Assembly (NCBI RefSeq): GCF_004104355.1
Contig: NZ_RJLM01000016.1
Location: forward strand, 18,482 to 82,481
From: Photobacterium chitinilyticum
Lineage (GTDB): Bacteria > Pseudomonadota > Gammaproteobacteria > Enterobacterales > Vibrionaceae
Direction: 5' to 3'
DNA length: 64,000 nt
Of the stretch, positions 22,208 through 29,244 are shown piece after piece; position 1 is the stretch's first letter; each line of letters opens with the position of its first letter. The translations under genes and the position numbers were made by a program. The notes beneath the pieces are model-generated. The model was not told the origin of the DNA. It worked only from the letters and a program-made list of their open reading frames with translations, and searched no databases.

Positions 22208-22663
22208 TTATTTACTGGTCGAATCAATAGACAAGTTATGGCATATCAAAGACAGCGAACGATATGCAGCCTCGTCACATGCATCATGACAGATCAGAAG
22301 CCAGCGACGCTGGCCTTGATAACGAAGGCGCCACAGCAACAAAAAACGACAACGAATTTTAACCCGATCTATAAACCATTGTTCGCGCTGCCACTGCAGC
22401 TCACCTGACAATTTGACCACCAGCCTTCCCTGCTGTGAACGACAATCAATAAGCCGTTGTAGCCACTCAAGCCATAACAGTTCCAAACAGACAATAACAA
22501 CCGGGAAAGGAAGAACGGCACGGAGCCAGGAAAGCAGTAACAAGCTGGCCGCACAGGTATAGAGGAGTACCAGTACGGCAGCAGATAATCTGGAAGGCGT
22601 TATATCAAGATCAGCGAAGTTTGCTGTTGTTGTGGGCGACAATTTTGTCCACCATAGCTGCAT
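22208..22663 (-). CDS. ygfX: YgfX/CptA family membrane protein
   Basis: 151 residues with two membrane segments near the N-terminus (about 28-46 and 49-66, LVLLYTCAASLLLLSW and FPVVIVCLELLWLEWL), then a soluble basic domain. This is the layout of YgfX, which lies next to sdhE in E. coli and has been described as a toxin acting on FtsZ/MreB or as an accessory of flavinylation. Similarity is mostly in architecture and position. The start lies inside the sdhE 3' end (53-bp overlap), so the two are translated together. Confidence 0.8.
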   Translation of the reverse strand: MQLWWTKLSPTTTANFADLDITPSRLSAAVLVLLYTCAASLLLLSWLRAVLPFPVVIVCLELLWLEWLQRLIDCRSQQGRLVVKLSGELQWQREQWFIDRVKIRCRFLLLWRLRYQGQRRWLLICHDACDEAAYRSLSLICHNLSIDSTSK

Positions 22664-22871
22664 GTGCAGGATTTTCGCTACGACCGTGCTGCATCATCCA
22701 AGTGAACAAATCAGGATCATCGCACGTCAGCAAAGAGATAAAATCACGCTGCTCTTGCTCTGGTAGCTGCTCAAAGCATTCTTCAAAGAACGGCATGATG
22801 ATCACATCCAATTCCAGCATGCCACGACGGCATGCCCACTTAACGCGTGCCTTTTCTTCTGCACTCAACAT
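22611..22871 (-). CDS. sdhE: FAD assembly factor SdhE
   Basis: Small helical protein that promotes covalent FAD attachment to SdhA and FrdA. From the ATG of MLSAEEKARVKW it has 86 residues; an in-frame TTG four codons upstream is less likely because GTTGAGG lies six bases before this ATG. The family motif is RRGMLELD, with the RGxxE core required for flavinylation. C-terminal DDPDLFTWMMQHG is also typical. Divergent from ygfZ with a 290-bp gap. Confidence 0.96.
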   Translation of the reverse strand: MLSAEEKARVKWACRRGMLELDVIIMPFFEECFEQLPEQEQRDFISLLTCDDPDLFTWMMQHGRSENPAHAAMVDKIVAHNNSKLR

Positions 22872-23162
22872 ATACAACCTCAACCTTTAACTTGGTCGTT
22901 CATACAATTTGCTCAATATTAGCAGTCCATGCCAAGGCCGACTATGCGCAGGAACAAGCAAAGCACCAAGATGAGACCTATGATCAATAATAACCATCCA
23001 AGTTAATCAGGTGTTTGGGCTGACAAATGCCTGCCGGCGTTTTAACATAGCAGGAACAAAGATATTCACCCAATCGGAGTAACTTGCCGCCATTGCTGTG
23101 CCTATTCTCAGGGTGAGAAGAGCACGGCCTCCTGCAGGTTACCAGCACATCATGGAAATCCT

Positions 23163-24143
23163 ATGAGTACCTGGTCAAACGTTCTGAATTTCAAAAAAAT
23201 TGCTTTAACTGCGCAAGATAGCCTGCCGGAACTGGCGTTGGTCGACCTCGCTGACTGGGGCCTGATCACCCTGATCGGCGAAGATAAAAAGTCTTATCTA
23301 CAAGGTCAGGTTACCTGCGATGTCGCGACCCTGACAGCGGATCAATCGACCTTAGGCGCCCATTGCGACGCCAAGGGTAAAATGCGCACCATTTTCCGCT
23401 TATTCCATCACCGTGATGGTTATGGCTTCCTACAGCGCCAGAGTATCATGGCGACTCAGCTGCCAGAGCTGAAAAAATATGCCATTTTTTCCAAGGTCGA
23501 TATCGAGCAAAGTAACGACGTTCTGCTTGGTCTTACCGGCAGCAAAGCCAACGAGGTTATCGAACGCGAATTTGGCGGCGAAGGTGATGTCCGGGCGATT
23601 ACAGCCGGTACCGCAGTTAAAGTCGACGAACAACGCTGGTTGATTGCCGTAGCAACTGCCCAGGCTGAAGCGCTAGCCGGTAAACTGGCTACAGAAGCAG
23701 TGCTTTCCGACAGCACACTTTGGGATCTCTACGATATTCAGCACGCCATTCCACGCGTCGATGCGGCAACCGAATTGGAATTCATCCCCCAGGCGATGAA
23801 CTTGCAGGCCGTCGATGCCATAAGCTTCAAAAAAGGCTGCTATACCGGACAGGAAACTGTCGCACGAGCCAAGTACCGGGGAATCAACAAACGCGCAATG
23901 TACATCGTCAGCGGCAATACCGAGCACTGTCCGCAACCAGGTGATGCCTTGGAGCGCAGTGTCGGCGAAAACTGGCGCAAGGGCGGCACTATTATTTCGG
24001 CCTACAAATTTGCTGATAGCCAAGCAATAGCCCTGGTCGGGCTGCCCAATGATCTTGATGAAGACAGTCAGTTCCGCCTCGCAGGACAAGACGCAAGCTG
24101 GCACAAGCTGCCGCTGCCCTACTCGCTGGAAGATGATCAATAA
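23163..24143 (+). CDS. ygfZ: tRNA-modifying protein YgfZ (folate-binding, Fe-S maintenance)
   Basis: Folate-binding GcvT-fold protein that supports Fe-S enzymes such as MiaB. 326 residues, the E. coli length. The diagnostic motif KGCYTGQE (residues around 223-230) holds the essential cysteine. LADWGLITLIGEDKKSYLQG and the early DQSTLGAHCDAKGKM are also family hallmarks. GGAA lies five bases upstream of the ATG. The YbaK-type gene follows after 3 bp, so they form an operon. Confidence 0.96.
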   Translation: MSTWSNVLNFKKIALTAQDSLPELALVDLADWGLITLIGEDKKSYLQGQVTCDVATLTADQSTLGAHCDAKGKMRTIFRLFHHRDGYGFLQRQSIMATQLPELKKYAIFSKVDIEQSNDVLLGLTGSKANEVIEREFGGEGDVRAITAGTAVKVDEQRWLIAVATAQAEALAGKLATEAVLSDSTLWDLYDIQHAIPRVDAATELEFIPQAMNLQAVDAISFKKGCYTGQETVARAKYRGINKRAMYIVSGNTEHCPQPGDALERSVGENWRKGGTIISAYKFADSQAIALVGLPNDLDEDSQFRLAGQDASWHKLPLPYSLEDDQ

Positions 24144-24146
24144 ACA

Positions 24147-24608
24147 ATGCAAACACCTGTCACTTTCTATTTAGAGCAAGAAGGAGTCGAGTACCGGCTC
24201 CTGCCCCACACTAAACCGGCCAAAACCGTCGATGAAGCCGCACAAGAACGTGGTGTCAATCCGGAGCAGATGGTCAAATCGATCCTGCTGCGAGACATGG
24301 GAGGATTTCATGTTCTGGCCTGCGTACCAGGCCCAGCCCAGGTCGATCCTAAAAAGGTCCGTACAATGTTTGGCTGCCGCCGGATGACCTGTGCCGATGC
24401 CAGTGATGTCGAAAAAGTCACCGGTCTGGTGATCGGCACCGTTGCGCCAATCGGGCTAAAACGCCCTCTGCCGGTTATTTTTGATCACAGCATCAAAAAA
24501 CATCACAAGATCAATATCAGCAGCGGCGATCGTATGGCTGGTATCGAGTTAGAAACCGAAGATCTCCTTATCCTTTGCGATCCAATGTTTGCTGATATCT
24601 GCCGCTGA
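24147..24608 (+). CDS. YbaK/EbsC-type aminoacyl-tRNA deacylase
   Basis: 153 residues of the YbaK/ProX editing-domain family, which hydrolyses mischarged tRNA such as Cys- or Ala-tRNA(Pro). Seen: the N-terminal helix FYLEQEGVEYRLL, then PEQMVKSILLRD with the conserved lysine, and the GTVAPIGLKRPLPV loop that resembles the GxxxP motif of the family. The exact tRNA substrate cannot be assigned. It is 3 bp after ygfZ and 21 bp before the LysR gene on the same strand. Confidence 0.85.
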   Translation: MQTPVTFYLEQEGVEYRLLPHTKPAKTVDEAAQERGVNPEQMVKSILLRDMGGFHVLACVPGPAQVDPKKVRTMFGCRRMTCADASDVEKVTGLVIGTVAPIGLKRPLPVIFDHSIKKHHKINISSGDRMAGIELETEDLLILCDPMFADICR

Positions 24609-24629
24609 TGACAAAAAAGAGGGACAATA

Positions 24630-25568
24630 GTGAAGAATATCAACTGGCGAGGTGTCGATCTCAATTTGCTGATCGCTTTTTCAGCCTTGATGGAAACCCG
24701 GAGTGTCACCAAAGCTGCTGCGAAATTGTCTCTCGGTCAATCGGCAATGAGCCACAATCTGTCTCGGCTTCGGGCGCTGATCAACGATCCGCTATTTGAA
24801 CGTCAGGGACACCAGATGGTTGCCACCGACAAAGCCATTGAGCTTGCACCGGTGATCGACAATATTCTTCATCTGGTCACCACCGAAATTCTACAGCCCG
24901 GTGATTTTACGCCCCACAACTACCGTGGCAGTTTTCGCATCGGGCTAACCGATTATGCCGAGCTCTTGTTTGCCCCGGCCTTGTTCGATGCTATAACTAA
25001 ACAAGCTCCCTACTGCCAGCTCAGTTTCTGCAATGTAGACCGCAACAACTTCCAATCAGCGATTGAGGCACAAAAAATCGATCTGATTATTGGATCCATG
25101 ACGGATCTGCCGCGAGAGTTCGATAGCCAGTATCTGTATACCGAAGATCATGTTTGCCTGTTCGACAAGCAGACAACCGGATTACATCCACCTATCGATC
25201 TAGCCCGCTATATCGCAACCCCACAGGCTTTGGTAACTCCTGACGGCAAGCTGGCCAGTGCCGTTGATACCGAGTTATTGCAACAAGGCTTCAACCGCCA
25301 TATTGCTGTCGGATCGAGCAACTTTATGACCATTCGCCACTTGCTGACAGGCCGCAATTTAATCTGCGTGGTCTCCACCCTGATGGCGCGAGTCGAGATA
25401 TTTCACGATAAGCTGACCCAGTGCCCGCCACCAGTCAATATCCCTGACTTTGATATCAATATGCTGTGGCTGCGCAGAAACGGCAGCCATCCCAGGATAG
25501 AGTGGCTGCGGCAAGTCGTGAGCCGGACAATAACCAGACGAGTGGAGGATCTACGCCAGCGATCCTAG
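24630..25568 (+). CDS. LysR-family transcriptional regulator
   Basis: 312 residues with the N-terminal winged HTH of LysR proteins (VDLNLLIAFSALMETRSVTK followed by AAKLSLGQSAMSHNLSRL, residues about 8-45) and a substrate-binding domain. The start is GTG with AGAGGGA five bases upstream. The HTH is of the NodD/LeuO-like type, but I cannot name the target genes or the effector. It is probably cotranscribed with ygfZ and the YbaK-type gene, which is unusual for LysR regulators that are normally divergent from their targets. Confidence 0.93.
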   Translation: MKNINWRGVDLNLLIAFSALMETRSVTKAAAKLSLGQSAMSHNLSRLRALINDPLFERQGHQMVATDKAIELAPVIDNILHLVTTEILQPGDFTPHNYRGSFRIGLTDYAELLFAPALFDAITKQAPYCQLSFCNVDRNNFQSAIEAQKIDLIIGSMTDLPREFDSQYLYTEDHVCLFDKQTTGLHPPIDLARYIATPQALVTPDGKLASAVDTELLQQGFNRHIAVGSSNFMTIRHLLTGRNLICVVSTLMARVEIFHDKLTQCPPPVNIPDFDINMLWLRRNGSHPRIEWLRQVVSRTITRRVEDLRQRS

Positions 25569-25599
25569 GGTGTACAAGTAGGGCTAGCACCCTGCTTGC

Positions 25600-25794
25600 C
25601 TACTCTTTTTCTGGCTCCTGGATCTGATAGAGCTTATGACTATCACACGGCTGATCACAATTACATTCCTTTTCAACCCCGACACCGGCAAGGCCTCCGC
25701 AGCTTCCCTTGATCGTCTGCTTTTTAACAATCCAACCTATCGCCATTGCAACAATAACCAGCAGAAAAACCATCATGGTCAATAAAAACGTCAT
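25600..25794 (-). CDS. nqrM: NqrM-like (DUF539) small membrane protein
   Basis: 64 residues: one N-terminal membrane helix (about 3-22), then a short cytoplasmic tail with four cysteines (32, 44, 46, 50) in SCGGL and ECNCDQPC. This is the NqrM pattern. NqrM is needed to mature the Na+-translocating NADH:quinone reductase, presumably by supplying iron to NqrD/E. In Vibrio it usually follows apbE after the nqr operon; here the neighbours are a NifX-like and a DUF134 gene. It overlaps the NifX-like stop by ATGA. It could be the main NqrM or a paralogue for another Fe-S target. Confidence 0.82.
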   Translation of the reverse strand: MTFLLTMMVFLLVIVAMAIGWIVKKQTIKGSCGGLAGVGVEKECNCDQPCDSHKLYQIQEPEKE

Positions 25795-26267
25795 AACTTT
25801 AGTCCTCCTACCTTAGTCAGACCCGACAATGACAATTTTTTATTCATCGCTGTACCAATTTTTGCGGGCGCAACTTGTTTCTTGCTGCCACAACCACAGC
25901 CGCAGTCCCCTTTTTCGCGCTTACACGGCCGTCCTTGCTCTGCTGTTGCCAGCTGTTCTCTTGCGGCATCGCCATTCAATACCGATGAGACACTACTCCG
26001 TGTAGGCACCCGGATCACCGAGAATCCGGCCTTTAACAACCTTGCCAACGATCGCTGACCAACATTGCCAAGGATAATTTCGCTAACACCCAGTTCACTC
26101 AACTGGTGTTGAAGGCGTTTTTTATGCTTACAGCCAATCTCACGACGACCTGCATTGTCAAGAGTGGTTAAAGGTTGCCCCTGTTCATCAAATACCAAAA
26201 AAGCAGCAGCTTTACCAAAATGTCCTGCCACTTCATTTCGTGGCGTAATTGCAATTGCGAGCGACAT
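25791..26267 (-). CDS. NifX/NifB-type iron-molybdenum cofactor-binding-like protein
   Basis: 158 residues from the ATG of MSLAIAITPRNEVAGHFG; the frame is open 12 codons further upstream, but AAGGA precedes this ATG by about 8 bases and the DUF134 gene stops one base before it. The first 110 residues have the dinitrogenase Fe-Mo cofactor fold (RNase H-like: GHFGKAAAFLVFDEQG, GVSEIILGNVG). A C-terminal extension carries a CxCxC cluster (Cys122, 124, 126 in DCGCGCGSKK) plus Cys115, a likely metal or Fe-S site. No nif genes are visible, so a role in nitrogen fixation is not implied. Confidence 0.85.
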   Translation of the reverse strand: MSLAIAITPRNEVAGHFGKAAAFLVFDEQGQPLTTLDNAGRREIGCKHKKRLQHQLSELGVSEIILGNVGQRSLARLLKAGFSVIRVPTRSSVSSVLNGDAAREQLATAEQGRPCKREKGDCGCGCGSKKQVAPAKIGTAMNKKLSLSGLTKVGGLKL

Positions 26268-26268
26268 T

Positions 26269-26610
26269 CTAATGATCCTTCTTGTCGACCTGTCGATCCG
26301 CATCGACTGACTGTGATGTTAAAGATGATAACGAGGCTGGCTGGAGTTCCAGTGCCTTGCCCTTTACTAGAGCCTGTGCAACTTTATTTCTCGCCCGAGC
26401 AATAATATTGCCTAGGGTTTGCCGGGAAACACCCAGCTCCTGCGCAGCAGCCTGCTGATGGAGGCCATTTAGGTCCACCAGCCTAATTGCTTCCAGCTCA
26501 TCTGGCGCAAGCACAATACTTTCTAGCTGCGACATCGGGACGCCATTAGGCTTAAAACAGCTATGTGCCGGGCGACATCCTATTCTGCGATGTATTTTGG
26601 GTCTGGGCAT
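26269..26610 (-). CDS. DUF134 family DNA-binding protein
   Basis: 113 residues from the ATG of MPRPKIHRRI (GAGGATG just upstream; ten further in-frame codons are not needed). DUF134 proteins have a sigma-70 region 4-like HTH: here LNGLHQQAAAQELGVSRQTL at about 48-67, preceded by DELEAIRLVDL. Cys12 and Cys18 near the N-terminus could bind metal. Members are often found beside NifX-like genes, as here. A palindrome in its promoter suggests that it controls itself and the two downstream genes; this is inference. Confidence 0.88.
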   Translation of the reverse strand: MPRPKIHRRIGCRPAHSCFKPNGVPMSQLESIVLAPDELEAIRLVDLNGLHQQAAAQELGVSRQTLGNIIARARNKVAQALVKGKALELQPASLSSLTSQSVDADRQVDKKDH

Positions 26611-26623
26611 AACATCCTCTTTT

Positions 26624-26665
26624 CTAGCATATGCCAACAACAGTCATATTATTAGCATATGCTAA
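26624..26665 (-). promoter_or_regulatory. Double palindromic operator of the DUF134-NifX-NqrM operon
   Basis: A perfect 14-bp palindrome TTAGCATATGCTAA (26652-26665) and a second copy with two changes, CTAGCATATGCCAA (26624-26637), lie 28 bp apart just upstream of the DUF134 ATG. On the minus strand the perfect copy sits between a possible -35 TTGTTT and -10 TATGAC (17-base spacer), a repressor-like position. The likely ligand is the DUF134 protein. Confidence 0.7.
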
Positions 26666-26669
26666 AAAC

Positions 26670-27046
26670 AAACCTTGATCCCGAACAGAAAATCGAAGAA
26701 AACTTAAAACACCTCAGACCAGCACCTATATTCAGCACAAAACACTAAATTTACGACAGGCAAAATCTATATTGCCCTAGAAGACTTGATAGGAAGAGCA
26801 GAGCTCATTAAAAATATGTATACAAGTGCCCATTGGTAAAATCTCTAAGATCATAATATAAAAACAATAAATGAAATAAACCGCGATATTTGTAACTTTC
26901 ATTTACATAAGCCAGTTATTTTTCAAAGAAAATAAAAAGCACAATCATCTAAAAATCAAGCAGTAGCACAAAAAAATACACCGCCGTGATTAATTTAACA
27001 TTATTATTATGCTGTAATCATCACATAACTTTCATAACCTCTATTT
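26670..27046. other. AT-rich intergenic stretch without a recognised gene
   Basis: About 380 bp between the DUF134 promoter and ytfK, strongly AT-rich. No open frame with a family match, tRNA or clear terminator is visible on either strand. Confidence 0.6.
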
Positions 27047-27088
27047 TATAATTCCTGCCGTTAGGAACCCATACAAGGTTAGCTTTAT

Positions 27089-27298
27089 ATGCGCATGTTC
27101 AAACGCTACGTGCCTAAAATGATAGCAAAGCACGTAAGCCGTTTATTTAGTGGAAGGATCTATATTGATGGCCGAGGAGGCTATGAATTCAACAATGGAA
27201 TGTTGCTTGTGCCAGTAAAAGCCCAGCAACGACATTTTCAGACCGTTAACGAGGTTAATCAGGAAATCAAACGACTAAAAGAATTCTCGTTATTGTAA
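27089..27298 (+). CDS. ytfK: YtfK-like protein (DUF1107)
   Basis: 69 basic residues matching E. coli YtfK over nearly the whole length: FKRYVPKMIAKHVSRLFSGR, then the RIYIDGRGGYEFNNG and EVNQEIKRL segments. YtfK in E. coli promotes ppGpp accumulation by acting on SpoT during phosphate or fatty acid starvation. A perfect -10 TATAAT lies at 27047-27052, with only a poor -35; AAGG is ten bases before the ATG. Single gene with a terminator-like stem behind it. Confidence 0.85.
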   Translation: MRMFKRYVPKMIAKHVSRLFSGRIYIDGRGGYEFNNGMLLVPVKAQQRHFQTVNEVNQEIKRLKEFSLL

Positions 27299-27326
27299 TT
27301 TATTAAAATGTTGGCCCGCTTCATTC

Positions 27327-27350
27327 AAAGCCCACCCTTGCGTGGGCTTT
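27327..27350. terminator. Terminator-like hairpin between ytfK and gcvH
   Basis: AAAGCCCAC/GTGGGCTTT stem (9 bp, 6-nt loop). T and A runs are only three long, so strength is uncertain; it can serve both convergent genes. Confidence 0.6.
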
Positions 27351-27389
27351 ATACACCCAAGTAACCTGGGTATGGTCATGAATGACTCC

Positions 27390-27782
27390 TTATTCAGACT
27401 CATCGACCAAATCTAGATAGTTATCCGCATCCAGCAAATCAGCGAACTCGCCTTCATCTTCGACTTTGATCTGAAATAGCCAGCCGTCACCATAAGGATC
27501 GCTATTGAGCAACTCAGGCGAGTTTTCTAACTCTTCATTTATTGCAACCACAAAACCGGTCAAAGGTGCGTAGACATCAGACGCTGCTTTTACTGATTCG
27601 GCGACCGCACAGTCTTCGCCGGCCTCTGTCGCTGCATCCAATTCGGGTAAATCAACAAAAACCATATCACCCAACATAGACTGGGCATGATCGGTAAGAC
27701 CTACGGTATAGACACCATCACCTTCCGGACGTACCCATTCATGGGTATTGGTAAATTTCAACTCAGAGGGAATATAGCTCAT
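27390..27782 (-). CDS. gcvH: Glycine cleavage system H protein
   Basis: Lipoyl carrier that shuttles the methylamine group between the P, T and L proteins. 130 residues; the lipoylated lysine is Lys65 in [33 protein letters not shown] and [11 protein letters not shown] are also typical. AAGGAAG precedes the ATG. Unlike in E. coli, where gcvT-gcvH-gcvP follow ubiI, only gcvH is here; I saw no gcvT or gcvP in the window and no glycine riboswitch in its leader. Confidence 0.98.
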   Translation of the reverse strand: MSYIPSELKFTNTHEWVRPEGDGVYTVGLTDHAQSMLGDMVFVDLPELDAATEAGEDCAVAESVKAASDVYAPLTGFVVAINEELENSPELLNSDPYGDGWLFQIKVEDEGEFADLLDADNYLDLVDESE

Positions 27783-27978
27783 GGTGGTACTTCCTTTTGA
27801 AAGCCTGCCTATCGCCCTTAACTCAACGCGATGAAAGCAGATAAGTTAAAACACAGTTACAGCACTTCAACTAACATAACTGCCGTCAGTCTCTAATTCG
27901 TATTCAAATTCCTGTTATTTACTGTAGGAGAAAAAATCAAAAAGTGATCAATAAAATCCCTATGAATTAGCGACAAAC

Positions 27979-28006
27979 AAAAAAACCGCCTCAGGAGAGA
28001 CGGTTT
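27979..28006 (-). terminator. Terminator after ubiI
   Basis: On the minus strand AAACCGTCTC/GAGGCGGTTT with a 4-nt loop, followed by further T. It ends the ygfB-ubiH-ubiI operon before gcvH. Confidence 0.82.
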
Positions 28007-28035
28007 ATTTTTCAAACACCAGGATTAGCAACCAG

Positions 28036-29244
28036 TTAGTGCTTCGCTATATCCGGTAACTCACCAGACAAACCCAATGCCCGACGCATAAACTCATCTT
28101 TCACACCCGGGGTTTTATCGGCGATAAACATACCAATGTCTCGCACCAGTTTTTTGGCCGGATTACTACCGGCAAATAGGTCGCGAAACGCCTGCATCGC
28201 CGTAATCATTTTCGCAGCCTCGGCTTTGCGCCAGCGCTCATACTGACGTAAATTCACTTTCTTACCTATATCCTGTTCTTGCTGCCACAGGAGTTTCAGC
28301 TCTTGTGCCAAGCTCGCAGCATCAAGCAACCCCAGATTCACGCCCTGCCCTGCCAACGGGTGGATGGTATGGGCGGCATCGCCGACGAGCGCAACCCGCT
28401 CACGCACAAAGTCACGGGCATAACGCATTTTCAATGGAAATGCCTGACGCGCGCCTTCGACTCGGCATAGTCCGAGTCGGTGATCAAAGGCGGCAGTCAG
28501 TGTTTTGTTAAATTCATCATCAGACATCGCACAAAGCTGCTCGGCTTCCCGCGGATCCACAGACCAGACTATCGAGCAAAGATCACTGGCTGGCAAAGGC
28601 AGAAAAGCCAATGGCCCCTGCGGGCGAAAAATCTGGCGAGCCGTTCGCTCGTGAGCTTCCGTACAACGGATGTTAGCAACGATCGCACTGTGGCCGTAAT
28701 CCCAGTGAGTTAATGGAATATCAAGCTGCTGACGCAACCAAGAATTGGCCCCATCGGCCCCAACAACCAGTTTAGCCGTCAGGCTTTTGCCCGATTCTAG
28801 GCTAAGCCAGGCTTCACTTTCGCCAAAGGCAATGTTCTGACACCGCTCTGGTGCCAGCAATGTCACATTGGGTAATTGCTGTACCCGCTCGAGCAATGCC
28901 AGCTGGATCACTCGGTTCTCGACAATATGGCCCAAGTTAGGCTGGGCCAGGCGTCCGGCGTCAAATTCGATACTGGCAAAACTGTCCAGCTCCCAGACCT
29001 CCATCTTGCTATACGGGCTCAGACGGCGCGATTCAATACCCGGCCAGGCACCAACGCGGTGTAAAATACGCTCACTGGCTCGGCTTAAGGCAGAAACACG
29101 CAAATCCGGCAATGGTTCAAGCTCTTGCTCGGGTAACCGGCCTTCAATTACCGCCACTCGCAACTCGGTATCAGCGAGCGCGGCGGCCAGCGTTAAGCCC
29201 ACCATTCCGCCACCAATAATGGCAACATCTACACTTTGCATCAT
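28036..29244 (-). CDS. ubiI: 2-octaprenylphenol hydroxylase UbiI
   Basis: FAD monooxygenase adding the C5 hydroxyl in ubiquinone synthesis (formerly VisC). 402 residues. The N-terminal FAD site is AIIGGGMVGLTLAAALADT, the middle motif is GADGANSWLRQQLDI, and the second FAD motif is VALVGDAAHTIHPLAGQG. It overlaps the ubiH stop by ATGA, so the two hydroxylases are translated together. Position next to UbiH and the C-terminal sequence suit UbiI better than UbiF. Confidence 0.95.
   Translation of the reverse strand: MMQSVDVAIIGGGMVGLTLAAALADTELRVAVIEGRLPEQELEPLPDLRVSALSRASERILHRVGAWPGIESRRLSPYSKMEVWELDSFASIEFDAGRLAQPNLGHIVENRVIQLALLERVQQLPNVTLLAPERCQNIAFGESEAWLSLESGKSLTAKLVVGADGANSWLRQQLDIPLTHWDYGHSAIVANIRCTEAHERTARQIFRPQGPLAFLPLPASDLCSIVWSVDPREAEQLCAMSDDEFNKTLTAAFDHRLGLCRVEGARQAFPLKMRYARDFVRERVALVGDAAHTIHPLAGQGVNLGLLDAASLAQELKLLWQQEQDIGKKVNLRQYERWRKAEAAKMITAMQAFRDLFAGSNPAKKLVRDIGMFIADKTPGVKDEFMRRALGLSGELPDIAKH

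Noticed and set aside
25569-25599. Terminator between the LysR gene and the NqrM-like gene
   Set aside because: Inverted segments AGGGTG/CACCCT exist, but the stem is interrupted and no T run follows on either strand.
27352-27374. Possible ERIC remnant (ACACCCAAG and CCTGGGTAT)
   Set aside because: Only the two ends are suggestive and there is no internal element; too short to support.
27783-27960. Glycine riboswitch before gcvH
   Set aside because: The leader lacks the conserved aptamer segments that I know from the V. cholerae gcvT riboswitch.
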